Assembly (NCBI RefSeq): GCF_030055635.1
Contig: NZ_JASFYM010000014.1
Coordinates: 1-54,506, forward strand
DNA: 54,506 nt
Reading direction: 5' to 3'
From: Methanothrix sp.
Lineage (GTDB): Archaea; Halobacteriota; Methanosarcinia; Methanotrichales; Methanotrichaceae
Under the pieces are notes generated by a model. It was not told where the DNA came from, ran no database searches, and saw nothing but the letters and a program-made list of their open reading frames with translations. Below, in pieces: positions 32,370 to 40,952 of the stretch. Position 1 is the stretch's first letter. Each line of letters opens with the position of its first letter. Both the position numbers and the translations under genes were made by a program.

Positions 32370-32625
32370 TTTCACAGATCCGGTTATCCGGTATGCTTCT
32401 GCTAGCGTGGAAGCAGTTACAAGCCCTGGCCTTCAGGCCTGAGCAGTTGCGTACTCGAAGTTACGAGCTGCTGCAGATGAGCATCTCAATTCGCCAGATG
32501 ATCATGCATCAGTGACACTCAGATGCACACTTTCTATAAATATCTACAAGTTTCAAAACAAATTATTTATATGATTACGTTATTTCCATTATATGTAAAA
32601 GCTCTTTGGTTAATGGTGGTCGTGG

Positions 32626-33006
32626 ATGAAGGATTACACTGTAAAGGTGCTGGACGATCGGGATCTGGAGTTCATCGAAGCGCTCAGAAGCCTCGGAGTG
32701 CAGAGGAATGTCGCAGCTCTGGTCACATATCTCTCAAACGCAAAGGAGGTCTCCTCGAGGGAGATTGAGATGGGCACAGGGCTGAGGCAGCCGGAGGTCA
32801 GCATAGGGATGAGGTTCCTCAGACAGAACGGCTGGATCGAGGAGCGCGATGTCAAGGGCGAGGGCAAGGGCAGGCCCATGAAGGTGTACGCCCTTAAGGT
32901 CTCGATAGACGAGATCATAAAGCATTTCGAGGATCAGAAGCTGAAGGAGTCTGCCAAGGCGATGGAGTCGATAAGGAAGCTCAGGGAGCTGACCTCCACC
33001 GCCTGA
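32626..33006 (+). CDS. Winged helix-turn-helix transcriptional regulator
   Basis: A 126-residue protein with a winged-HTH fold: helices VAALVTYLSNA and SSREIEMGTGL, recognition helix RQPEVSIGMRFLRQNGW, then a wing rich in Gly and basic residues (ERDVKGEGKGRPMKVYAL). A C-terminal helix (IDEIIKHFEDQKLKESAKAMESIRKL) could form a coiled-coil dimer. It resembles archaeal TrmB/ArsR/MarR-like regulators, without an effector domain. It precedes herA by about 75 bases, with AATATAATTA in between, so herA may have its own promoter. The target genes are unknown. Confidence 0.82.
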   Translation: MKDYTVKVLDDRDLEFIEALRSLGVQRNVAALVTYLSNAKEVSSREIEMGTGLRQPEVSIGMRFLRQNGWIEERDVKGEGKGRPMKVYALKVSIDEIIKHFEDQKLKESAKAMESIRKLRELTSTA

Positions 33007-33082
33007 TCTCCTTAGAGAGAAAATATAATTAAGGTGGAGCACAAATTGATCAGAGGGAGTAGCTGAGCAGCGGTGATGATTC

Positions 33083-34609
33083 TTGCGAGGTTCTGTTGGT
33101 GTGATAGTGGGTGAGACAAGCCCACTGCAGTTCAAATTCATGATTCACGGCGCTGTGGGCAGGGGCGACTACGTGAAGGTGAGGGGGGAGGGCAAGAGCT
33201 GGATACTCGCTCAGGTCGAGGAGATAAGGAGATCGAACACCGCGTACAGCATCGCCCACATGGAGAGGGGCTGCACACAGACATGCAGGGAGTGGGTTGT
33301 TGCGGATGCGCGTGTTATAGGTGTGCCCTCGGACGGTCGCATAAGATCGCCCGCAACGCCACCCAGGCCTGGTGAGGAGGTTTTTGCAGCCGATGAGAAG
33401 ATGATAGCTGCTGCACTTGGTCTCTCCAAAGGCGATATGTACATAGGCATCCTGAAAGGCCACGATCTGAGGGTGGAGCTGGATGCCAACACTCTTGTGC
33501 AGAAGCACTGCAGTGTTCTGGCCAAGACCGGCAGCGGCAAATCGTACACCGCTGCGGTGATCCTGGAGGAGCTGCTCGATAAGGGTGTGGCGCTTCTCGT
33601 GATAGACACGCACGGCGAGTACGGCTCGATGAGGTACCCGAACAGGGAGGGGGACTTCAGCAGGTTCGGGGTGAAGCCAAAGGGCTACAACATAACTGTA
33701 TACACTCCAGCGAATCTCGCAGTAAACCCGAGGGCTGACAGGCCGTTCAGGTTCGACGGACTGAACCTCTCTGCCAGAGATATCTCCAGGATGCTTCCAG
33801 ATGACCCGACGAACGGCTCTGTGGCGCTTCTCTACGAGGCGATAGCGGCTCTGAAGGCTGAGAGGGAGAGCTACGATCTCGAGGACATACTGAGACAGGT
33901 CGAACGGTCCAGCTCCAAATCGAAGTGGACGCTTATCGGGCAGCTCGAGCAGCTCCTCGAGATGGGGATCTTCTCAGGGGAGCCGACGAGGCCTGAGGAG
34001 CTGCTCCAGCGGGGCCATGCGTCTGTGATCGACATGACCGGGGTCCCACAGGAGATGCAGCCGATGATAGTTGCAAAGCTTCTCACAGATTTATTCGAGG
34101 CACGGAAGCTTGGAAGGGTCTGCCCCGGGATGGTCGTCATAGAGGAGGCACACAACTACATACCCGAGAGGGGAACGGGCAAGGCAGCGTCAACATCTAT
34201 AATAAGAACGATCGCTGCAGAGGGGCGCAAGTTTGGCATGGGTCTGATGATAATAAGCCAGAGGCCTGCAAGGGTCGATAAGAATGTTCTGTCCCAGTGC
34301 AACACCCAGATAATAATGCGTGTGACTAATCCGAATGATCTCAAAGCCCTCTCGAAGGGGCTGGAGGGGATGAGCTCCGAGCTCGAGGAGGAGATCAAGA
34401 GGCTTCCTCCAGGGACAGCGATGATAGTGAGCAACGAGATCGAGAGGCCCATTGTGGTTAACATAAGACCCAGAAGGTCGCGGCATGGCGGCGTGAGCAC
34501 CCCTATAGTGATGACCGAACAGGGAGTGAAAGGGCCTGCGCCCAGGAGAGAGCCGCAAAAGGGCCCCGGTGTGTTCCTGAGAAAGGTCCTCGGTCCGAGA
34601 GGCGCTTGA
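33083..34609 (+). CDS. herA: HerA-family hexameric DNA translocase/helicase
   Basis: A 508-residue HerA/FtsK-superfamily ATPase. An N-terminal HAS-barrel (about 1-110) is followed by Walker A AKTGSGKS (147-154), Walker B VVIEEAHN (351-358), a sensor segment (LMIISQRPARVDKNVLSQCNTQIIMRV) and an arginine-finger-like region near 385. In archaea HerA works with NurA and the Mre11-Rad50 complex in DNA end resection. NurA is not adjacent here. The start is TTG at 33083 after GGTGAT; the next in-frame Met would remove part of the barrel. The C-terminal basic tail (RPRRSRHGG...RREPQKGPG) is unstructured. Confidence 0.88.
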   Translation: MRGSVGVIVGETSPLQFKFMIHGAVGRGDYVKVRGEGKSWILAQVEEIRRSNTAYSIAHMERGCTQTCREWVVADARVIGVPSDGRIRSPATPPRPGEEVFAADEKMIAAALGLSKGDMYIGILKGHDLRVELDANTLVQKHCSVLAKTGSGKSYTAAVILEELLDKGVALLVIDTHGEYGSMRYPNREGDFSRFGVKPKGYNITVYTPANLAVNPRADRPFRFDGLNLSARDISRMLPDDPTNGSVALLYEAIAALKAERESYDLEDILRQVERSSSKSKWTLIGQLEQLLEMGIFSGEPTRPEELLQRGHASVIDMTGVPQEMQPMIVAKLLTDLFEARKLGRVCPGMVVIEEAHNYIPERGTGKAASTSIIRTIAAEGRKFGMGLMIISQRPARVDKNVLSQCNTQIIMRVTNPNDLKALSKGLEGMSSELEEEIKRLPPGTAMIVSNEIERPIVVNIRPRRSRHGGVSTPIVMTEQGVKGPAPRREPQKGPGVFLRKVLGPRGA

Positions 34610-34680
34610 TGTCTAATTTATTCCTGCTCCTCCCGTGAATATTTTTGAAATGCACTGTAGATGACTCGCTTGGTGGCTCG

Positions 34681-34707
34681 CCCTAAAAAAGCGGCTTTTT
34701 TCCAGGG
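34681..34707. terminator. A/T stem hairpin between convergent genes
   Basis: CCCTAAAAAAG-CGG-CTTTTTT-CC-AGGG forms a long stem ending in a U-run on either strand. It lies between herA (ending 34609, forward) and the secreted repeat protein (ending 34831, reverse), as expected of a shared transcription end. Confidence 0.5.
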
Positions 34708-34830
34708 ACTCGCTGGCAGCCCTCATCCCGCTTTTTGTCTGTATGCGCCCACTCTGGAAAACCTCGATACACTGAGCATGAGCACCCGGCCCTGCATCAG
34801 GTCATGCTGCAGGGCCCGTCCCTGGATGCT

Positions 34831-35589
34831 CTACGCGGTAAGACGCACATCGTTGACTGAGACAACCCCGGGCGACAGCGGCGAGAACGGGACGTCTATG
34901 TAGACAGGATCCTCGTAATCATAGATTGGTATGCCGTTCATCGTGTTGCCTTTTACATTGTAGAATCTGATCGTCGCTATGCTCTCCTGCCAGACAGGCG
35001 GATATATTGGGAATCCGATTATCATCGGGATTATGAGCCTGTTGTGATCATCATTGTAGTCCAGAACCTTGGTGCCTGCAGGTAGAAGAGTGCCGGTTTT
35101 TTCCATAACATCGCTCAGTCTCACATCGTTTGTCACTGTAATCCCACCTGGAAGCAGGATCTTGAGGTAAATCAGATCCTCAAAATCATATCCAGGAGAA
35201 GAGCCGCCTAAATCCATAAAGTATATGCCTGCGGTCATCGGTGGTGCTGGAAGGGGTTTCAGGTTCTTCCCATAATCTATATCACCTTCCTTTACCTTGG
35301 TGCCCGCCTTCAGTTCCCCTCTAGTTGTCAGACGAATATCATTTGCACTGATCTCGGCAGGAACTGCACTTCCGAAGTGAAGATAGACCATATCATCCTT
35401 ATCGAAGATGTGTGGATTCGACCCGGTATCCCTGTATCCTATGTCTATCGGCACCTGGTAACCCCCAAAGTCGACCAGAGGATAACCCAGGTCTGGCGAG
35501 GTGTTATCGACCTTCGATCCGAAACCTGCTGATGCGACTCCAATCAGTATCACAAAGCCAACTGTGAGATACAGAGTACTGCTGGACAT
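34831..35589 (-). CDS. Secreted protein with three internal repeats
   Basis: A 252-residue protein with a signal peptide (about 1-20, YLTVGFVILIGVASAGF). Three copies of a motif recur about every 75-80 residues: FDKDDMVYL...ISANDIRL, YDFEDLIYL...VTNDVRL and YDYEDPVYI...VSVNDVRL. The aspartate-rich FD.(D/E)D start could bind Ca2+, but this is inference. AGGAGG precedes the ATG at 35589. The frame continues open upstream to 35727 through repeat family A, so that extension is probably not translated. No family was recognised. Confidence 0.78.
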   Translation of the reverse strand: MSSSTLYLTVGFVILIGVASAGFGSKVDNTSPDLGYPLVDFGGYQVPIDIGYRDTGSNPHIFDKDDMVYLHFGSAVPAEISANDIRLTTRGELKAGTKVKEGDIDYGKNLKPLPAPPMTAGIYFMDLGGSSPGYDFEDLIYLKILLPGGITVTNDVRLSDVMEKTGTLLPAGTKVLDYNDDHNRLIIPMIIGFPIYPPVWQESIATIRFYNVKGNTMNGIPIYDYEDPVYIDVPFSPLSPGVVSVNDVRLTA

Positions 35590-35660
35590 GGAAGCCTCCT
35601 TTTTGAAATAGGCTAAACTTAATTTTAAAGTTTTCTTATAAATGGCTTTTGGTTGCGCTT

Positions 35661-35720
35661 GTAGGGTCCCGAGATTATTTCGCGTCTCATCTAACTCCGG
35701 CGTAATAGTCGTAATCCGGA
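35661..35720 (-). repeat. Dispersed repeat family A, copy 3
   Basis: On the reverse strand it contains ACTATTACGCCGGAGTTAGA, then TGAGACGCGAAATAAT and CTCGGGACCCTACAA, matching 71-129. It lies directly upstream of the secreted repeat protein and next to family D (35725-35815). Confidence 0.75.
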
Positions 35721-35724
35721 GACG

Positions 35725-35815
35725 CATCCATGTGAATTAGCGGACTGGTGAGAATGACGAAAAAGGAAGCATCAACGATACCGAAAATCCGGTTCAGTCC
35801 AGCTTTCCGATAAAT
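35725..35815 (-). repeat. Dispersed repeat family D, copy 1
   Basis: On the reverse strand it shares ATTATCGGAA.GCTG, CCGGATTTTCGG.ATCGTTGA and GTCATTCTCACCA.TCCGC with 53236-53325. One frame reads GLNRIFGIVDASFFVILTS without a stop in this copy, while the other copy is interrupted. It may be the end of a former coding sequence or of an insertion element. Confidence 0.7.
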
Positions 35816-35822
35816 CTCGGGG

Positions 35823-36086
35823 ATGAGCATCGAAAAATACGGCATTAAGCCAATACTGGCCAGAGTAAAGCATCCCCAGACCAACAGGAAGCTAGAACAG
35901 TTCTTTGGAGAATATAACAGGCATAGATCAGCTTTTTCTTCATTTGAAGATTTTATACGATGGTATAACGACAGAACTCATGGAAGCCTGGATTTAGAAC
36001 GAATTGGGACTCCTGAAATGACTTTCAGGCGAAAAATGCCTTTAGAAGCCTATTTTGCAATCACACACAGGTTGTTCTGGTTGTGA
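35823..36086 (+). pseudogene. C-terminal fragment of an integrase-core (rve/IS481-like) transposase
   Basis: 87 codons that read as the C-terminal end of a DDE transposase: KHPQTNRKLEQFFGEYNRHR (with the catalytic Glu in a helix), FEDFIRWYNDRTHGSLDLER and TPEMTFRRKMPLEAYF. The N-terminal DNA-binding part and the first two catalytic Asp residues are missing, because the sequence upstream is repeat families A and D. It is therefore inactive. It is not the other half of the 25079-25459 fragment, as that one has a different family signature. Confidence 0.8.
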
Positions 36087-36199
36087 ATAAAATATAAATA
36101 ATTCAAACTGCATACAATTGGAACGACAGCGATATAATCTCAGGACTTTACAAATCTCAATTTCGAGCAATGGAAAAAGGTGGCGAAGATGCTCACCCC

Positions 36200-36319
36200 T
36201 TATGTCGTCCTGATGCCTCCGCTTCTTGAGTCAGCGAACCTGTTGAGCAGCCCGGGCAGGAGAGTCACCAGCAGGCCGAAGATGATCACCGCAATCACCT
36301 GGCTTGTGAATGCATCCAT
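36200..36319 (-). CDS. Small single-helix membrane protein, 39 residues
   Basis: A very short open frame with a near-perfect ribosome binding site (GGGGAGGTGA, five bases before the ATG) and an AT-rich stretch upstream (AATAATTAATAAT near 36361-36375). The product has one hydrophobic helix (about 8-24, VIAVIIFGLLVTLLPGLL) followed by a short basic/Ser tail (NRFADSRSGGIRTT). It is likely inserted in the membrane. No family is recognised; small accessory subunits of transporters have this size. Confidence 0.65.
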   Translation of the reverse strand: MDAFTSQVIAVIIFGLLVTLLPGLLNRFADSRSGGIRTT

Positions 36320-36734
36320 CCCATTCACCTCCCCATATGTTTTTACATGTTAATGTAGCGCAATAATAATTAATAATCATTACGGTGTTGGGTGGCACGC
36401 TGAATATGCAACGTGTTACTGCTTGCGGACCTGAGCGGTTACGATCTGCGCATGGATTGAGTCGCCATGGATGCGAGCGTGGTGACTCCACTGTGACAAA
36501 TCGACGCCTTCCGATCATGCTATCTTCATAGATGGATCAGACGCAGATCCACAGCGTGCGGCGCGACTGCACACAGTCAGCAGCTGGTTGCCTGTACCCA
36601 TGCTGTCGATGTCTTCGTGTGGCTGTGCTGCAGGATGATCGGGCAGATCTTACCGCGGTTATAAGGCACATGATTGCTTTGGATCACCGTGGACCGCACA
36701 GATTTTAATAGTTCCCTTTCCAACTCTCAGCAGC
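36320..36734. other. Intergenic stretch with promoter of thrC
   Basis: The left end holds the AT-rich promoter of the small membrane protein. TTTTAATA at 36703-36710 lies 25-32 bases before the thrC ATG and is its likely TATA box. The middle shows no open frame with a ribosome binding site and no repeat that I could match in the window. Confidence 0.45.
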
Positions 36735-38081
36735 ATGACCAACCTTATGTTCTGCAGCACAAACGGCTCGCCGGAGCGTGTCGACTTCAGGCAGGCACTT
36801 CTATCAGGCCAGGCTCCAGATATGGGCCTTTACATGCCGGAGCACATCCCGAGGATCAGCGCAGAGGAGATCTCGCGTTTCTCAGAAATGAGGTATCCTG
36901 AGATTGCATACAGTGTTGTGAGCCCCTACATCGGTGATCTCATCCCAGAAAAGGATCTCATCTCCATATTAGAGGACGCATACAACTTCGATGTCCCGAT
37001 CGAGAGGGTCTTCGATCAGGCTCATATCATGCGTTTGGATCGGGGGCCAACCTGCTCATTCAAGGACTTTGCTGCCAGGCTGATGGGCAGGCTCGTTCAG
37101 TACTTCCTGGAAAGGGAGGGCAGGAGCATAATCATACTGACCGCGACTTCAGGAGACACGGGCAGCGCCGTGGCCCATGCATTCTACGGCCTGAGCAACG
37201 TTCGGGTTGTCGTTCTCTACCCGAGGGAGGAGGTCACCGAGCGGCAGAGAAAGCAGATGACCACTCTCGGCGGGAACGTGCACGCTCTGGCAGTGGACGG
37301 CAAGTTCGATGACTGCCAGGCTCTTGTCAAGAGAGCATTCGCAGATCCTGATTTGAGAGACCTCAACCTCTCCTCGGCGAACTCGATAAACGTCGGAAGG
37401 CTCCTGCCGCAGGCGGTCTACTACTTCTACGCATACTCCAGGATCTCTGATGGAGATGAGATCGTGGTATCAGTGCCGAGCGGCAACTTCGGCAACCTGA
37501 TGGGCGGGCTCATCGCGATGCGTATGGGTTTACCCGTAAGGCGGTTTGTCGTGGCGACAAACGAGAACGATGAGTTTCCCGTGTTCATGCGCACAGGCGT
37601 TTACAGACCGATTCGACCCAGCAGGAACTGCATCTCAAATGCGATGAACGTGGGCCATCCGAGCAACCTCGCCAGGGTATTCGCGCTTTACGGCGGCTGG
37701 ATGGATGAGAAGGGTGAGGTGAGAGGAGAGCCGGATCTCGATGCGATGCGCAGGGATATGTTCGCGGTCTCTGTGAGCGATGAGGAGACGAGAAAGACGA
37801 TAAAGGAGGTGTACGAGCGTTACAGGGTGCTCCTGGAGCCGCATGGCGCTGTTGGATGGGCAGGGCTCATGAGATACTTTGAGGAGATAGAGCGCTGGGA
37901 GCCATCAGTCTCGCTGGAGACCGCGGATCCAGCGAAGTTCCCTGAGGAGATCGTTCGCGTGCTTGGAGTGGTGCCACCCATTCCGAGGGCGATGGCAGAG
38001 CTCGACAGCCTGGAGGAGCACATAGAGCGGATAAGCGGATCGTACGAGTCCCTGAAATCATATCTGAGAGGTCTGCGATGA
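36735..38081 (+). CDS. thrC: Threonine synthase
   Basis: A 448-residue PLP enzyme that converts O-phosphohomoserine to threonine. It belongs to the longer bacterial/fungal-type branch, with an N-terminal FCSTNG.....F..ALL.G.APDMGLYMPE segment. The PLP lysine is Lys110 in PTCSFKDFAARL; SGDTGSAV and the phosphate loop PSGNFGNLMGG are present. The C-terminus (ERISGSYESLKSYL) is typical. A TATA box 25-32 bases upstream suggests a leaderless mRNA. The stop overlaps the start of the MetE-like gene by four bases, so the pair is an operon. Confidence 0.95.
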   Translation: MTNLMFCSTNGSPERVDFRQALLSGQAPDMGLYMPEHIPRISAEEISRFSEMRYPEIAYSVVSPYIGDLIPEKDLISILEDAYNFDVPIERVFDQAHIMRLDRGPTCSFKDFAARLMGRLVQYFLEREGRSIIILTATSGDTGSAVAHAFYGLSNVRVVVLYPREEVTERQRKQMTTLGGNVHALAVDGKFDDCQALVKRAFADPDLRDLNLSSANSINVGRLLPQAVYYFYAYSRISDGDEIVVSVPSGNFGNLMGGLIAMRMGLPVRRFVVATNENDEFPVFMRTGVYRPIRPSRNCISNAMNVGHPSNLARVFALYGGWMDEKGEVRGEPDLDAMRRDMFAVSVSDEETRKTIKEVYERYRVLLEPHGAVGWAGLMRYFEEIERWEPSVSLETADPAKFPEEIVRVLGVVPPIPRAMAELDSLEEHIERISGSYESLKSYLRGLR

Positions 38082-39040
38082 GATTCGATGATATAGGAAG
38101 CTTTCCGCATGCCAGGATTGACGGGATGAGCGGAGAGGAGTACCTCTCTCTCGTGAGGAGCATAATGGAGATGAAGATCTCCGCTGGCGTCCAGGTGCCG
38201 ACGTACCCGCAGCTCAGGGATATGATAGGCATGTTCCTGGACCCCATGAGATCCCCTGAGACCACAGAGGGGCCGTATCTGATCCGCAGGGATGCAGCCG
38301 AGATAATGGAGCTCGACGCCCTCAGATCGATCGGACGAAACATCCGGGTGTGTGTCACCGGACCTCTCGAGCTCTACATATCGGAATTCGGATCGACAGA
38401 GTACGAGGATCTGCTTTTCAACATGGCGGAGAGCGTCTCACGCTTCATAGAAAGCGCCATCGATAAAGCACGGCTGCTCGGCATCGATGTGGCTGTCATC
38501 TCGATCGACGAGCCGAGCCTGGGGATCAGCTCCAGCATAGTCTTCTCGGAGGATGTGATCATCAAAGCGCTCGATGTGGCTACCAGAGGATGCGCTGGAA
38601 GGGTTGATGTTCAGGTGCATCTACACTCTCCGGTTTACGCGGAGCTCTGCGCACGCGTTCCCGGCATAAATGTAATAGGCGTGGAGTCAGCGTCGCATCC
38701 TGATTATCTTGATATCATCGATCGCAAGGTGCTCGAGGAGAATGATGCGTTCCTGAGAGCCGGGATAGCCAGAACAGACATACTCTCGATGGTTGCGAGG
38801 CTCAACGATAGGCTCGGCACAAACCTCTGGGAGCAGCCGGAGAGGCTCGAGTCCGAGATACTCAGGATGGAGTCCCCGGAGGTCATCAGGAAGAGGCTCG
38901 AGCGGGCTGTGCGGATGTTTGGTGATCTAGTAAGATACGCAGGTCCCGACTGCGGCCTTGGCTCCTGGCCTTCTCAGAATCTCGCAGCAGGGCTTCTGAG
39001 GAACTGCGCGAGGGCGATCGAGATGTTCCAAAAGATGTGA
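38078..39040 (+). CDS. Core MetE-like methionine synthase homologue
   Basis: A 320-residue TIM-barrel protein homologous to the C-terminal half of MetE, like the short folate-independent methionine synthases of archaea that use a methyl-corrinoid donor. It starts with FDDIGSFPHARIDG and has the DEPSLG motif (144-149). Probable zinc ligands are His181 or His183 (VHLHSP), Glu203 (GVESASHP) and Cys292 (GPDCGLGSW). The usual His-x-Cys pair of MetE appears as His-Ser-Pro, so one ligand seems changed. Overlap with thrC fits a shared homoserine/homocysteine theme. The methyl donor is unknown. Confidence 0.8.
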   Translation: MRFDDIGSFPHARIDGMSGEEYLSLVRSIMEMKISAGVQVPTYPQLRDMIGMFLDPMRSPETTEGPYLIRRDAAEIMELDALRSIGRNIRVCVTGPLELYISEFGSTEYEDLLFNMAESVSRFIESAIDKARLLGIDVAVISIDEPSLGISSSIVFSEDVIIKALDVATRGCAGRVDVQVHLHSPVYAELCARVPGINVIGVESASHPDYLDIIDRKVLEENDAFLRAGIARTDILSMVARLNDRLGTNLWEQPERLESEILRMESPEVIRKRLERAVRMFGDLVRYAGPDCGLGSWPSQNLAAGLLRNCARAIEMFQKM

Positions 39041-39135
39041 GTTTGAGTTCAGGCTGAGATGCTCCTCACACCTGTCCATGTATGCCGACGGAATCCTGAT
39101 CGATGCATTATCACATGAGAGCGATGATAGAAATG

Positions 39136-40869
39136 CTACAGCCCTGCTTTCTTCAGCTCCTCCATCAGCGCGGGAAGTCTCCGGTTGCGCTCGCGGAGAT
39201 CGCGTATGCATCTCTCCCATTCCTCTTCCCTACCTGAATGCCGGTGGAGATCACGCATGCGGGTGAGGTACCTGCAGGCCCGCTGGTAGTTGTCCCGCCC
39301 ACGTGCGTCGATCAGCTTCTCCGAAAGGGCGCGGTAGATCTCCAGCGCAGCATCCGGGCGCTCATCCTCCGCGGCCCGCGCCGCGCTCTCGATGAGATCT
39401 GCATCCGATGTGTTAAGGACACCTCTCTCCAAGAGCATCTTCGCCGATTCGATCGCCCGATCGATCTCCCCTTCGTCCAAATAGATCTTCAGGAGAAGAT
39501 CGTGCTTGCCTTCTGTGATAACAGGATCGAGCAGCTGCGCTCTCAGATGCTCCCATGTGCCGAGCTCCCTGGCGATGCCCCGCAGATCCTGATACCTCGA
39601 AAATGTCCGGTGCATCTTAAAGAGCTGCTTGCTCAGCTCCAAAGCGCCGGAGAGCTCACCCTTCTCAAGATACCGATCTTTGAGCCAGTCCATCAAGATC
39701 CAGCTGCCTGTGGCCCCAATTTGCTCCGCAACAAACCGCTCCGCGATGTCCCTGTGTCCGTGGGCCACGAAGATATCCGCAATCCTGAGCAGCCTCTTGT
39801 CATCCACTCTCTTCGTCTCGGCGACCGCCTCATCCAGCCGACCGATGGCGATCAGCCGATCCACCATCTGCTCCACGAGCCCCATCTTCCTGCACAGCTC
39901 CAGAAACCTCTCATCATCCAGATCCTCGCCCTCCAGCCTGAGCAGAAGCTCCCCATATGTGCGGCTCTGCCAGTCATCCAGCGCATCGCCATCTGAAACA
40001 TGGTGAATCCAGGACGCGAAGACACGCCGCTCCTCGGGGGATGCATGCTCTAAGATGATATCAACCACATCGTCGCTCAGCCCGACACCGCCGAGGTCCA
40101 TATCATATCTTACGATCTCGAAGAGCGTCCGCAGCATATTCGCTCTGAGCGTGGGATCGTCAGAGCCCTGCAGGCATAGCCCCAGCCCCTCAGCGCAATC
40201 CTGCACCACCTCGCAGAGGCGACCCTCTGCATCCTGGAACTCCTCGTACCTGGAGAGGATCTCAAGGACCACACCGGTGTAGACAGCTGCAGCGCTGGCG
40301 GGATCCTCCTGTGCCAGGAAGCCTGAGCCGGCCTCGAGGATATCCTTCAGCTCATTCGCGATGGCTTCCTCGACACTCCAGCCGTAATCCGCGCGCCGAA
40401 ATACCGCTGCTGCGCGGCTGCGATACACCTCCGGCTTCATAGGCATGCGGCGCTTGCCTCCTTCTGGGGATACCACCAGCGCTTCCAGCTCCGGCCGCCG
40501 GGCCAGCATTCGCCTGACGAGCGCGATCAGCTCCTCTCTGCTCATCCTCCCCAGAACCGCATCCGTATCCTCGACCTCTCTGAACTCGTCCCTGCGATGG
40601 ATCCATGTGAGGAGCAATGCTGCGATGTGCTTGCAGTCGCCATCACCGCCCACTGGACAGGAGCAGCGGGACTCTTTAATCCCATCAGGACCAAATGTGA
40701 CATGTACCCTGTATGGCTGGGGCTGTGAGCCCTCGCAGTAGGCCCTGAGTCTCATTCCCTGGAGACGGGTATCGAAGACAGCGCCATCAAGAAAATAGCG
40801 GTAGCCGCGCTCGAAGCTCCTCGGACCCACAAGAGCTCGAACATCATCCTCGCTCAGATCGGGAAGCAT
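39136..40869 (-). CDS. SWIM zinc-finger protein with helical repeats
   Basis: A 577-residue protein. The N-terminus (about 1-90) has the SWIM domain: GPRSFERGYRYFLDGAV and then CSC...CKH, with ligands Cys69, Cys71, Cys79 and His81. The rest is all-helical with TPR/HEAT-like pairs (for example FLELCRKMGLVEQMVDRLIAIGRLDEAVAETKRV and LIDARGRDNYQRACRYLTRMRDL). Similar bacterial proteins carry a SWIM finger before long helical repeats, with no known enzyme activity, and sometimes sit beside SNF2 helicases; none is seen here. The start at 40869 is supported by MLPDLSEDDVRAL. Confidence 0.85.
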   Translation of the reverse strand: MLPDLSEDDVRALVGPRSFERGYRYFLDGAVFDTRLQGMRLRAYCEGSQPQPYRVHVTFGPDGIKESRCSCPVGGDGDCKHIAALLLTWIHRRDEFREVEDTDAVLGRMSREELIALVRRMLARRPELEALVVSPEGGKRRMPMKPEVYRSRAAAVFRRADYGWSVEEAIANELKDILEAGSGFLAQEDPASAAAVYTGVVLEILSRYEEFQDAEGRLCEVVQDCAEGLGLCLQGSDDPTLRANMLRTLFEIVRYDMDLGGVGLSDDVVDIILEHASPEERRVFASWIHHVSDGDALDDWQSRTYGELLLRLEGEDLDDERFLELCRKMGLVEQMVDRLIAIGRLDEAVAETKRVDDKRLLRIADIFVAHGHRDIAERFVAEQIGATGSWILMDWLKDRYLEKGELSGALELSKQLFKMHRTFSRYQDLRGIARELGTWEHLRAQLLDPVITEGKHDLLLKIYLDEGEIDRAIESAKMLLERGVLNTSDADLIESAARAAEDERPDAALEIYRALSEKLIDARGRDNYQRACRYLTRMRDLHRHSGREEEWERCIRDLRERNRRLPALMEELKKAGL

Positions 40870-40952
40870 TGATATTGCTTCCTGTGAGGGTGGTATTTAA
40901 GGAAAATGATAAAAGGGATGCATCCAGCTGCCAGATGGGGAAACCTTTCTCG

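Noticed and set aside
34831-35727. Longer start for the secreted repeat protein
   Set aside because: The upstream 46 codons lie in repeat family A and would bury the signal peptide; AGGAGG precedes the internal ATG at 35589.
25079-36086. The two transposase fragments as halves of one split gene
   Set aside because: The N-terminal piece (25079-25459) and the integrase-core C-terminal piece (35823-36086) have different family signatures and are on opposite strands.
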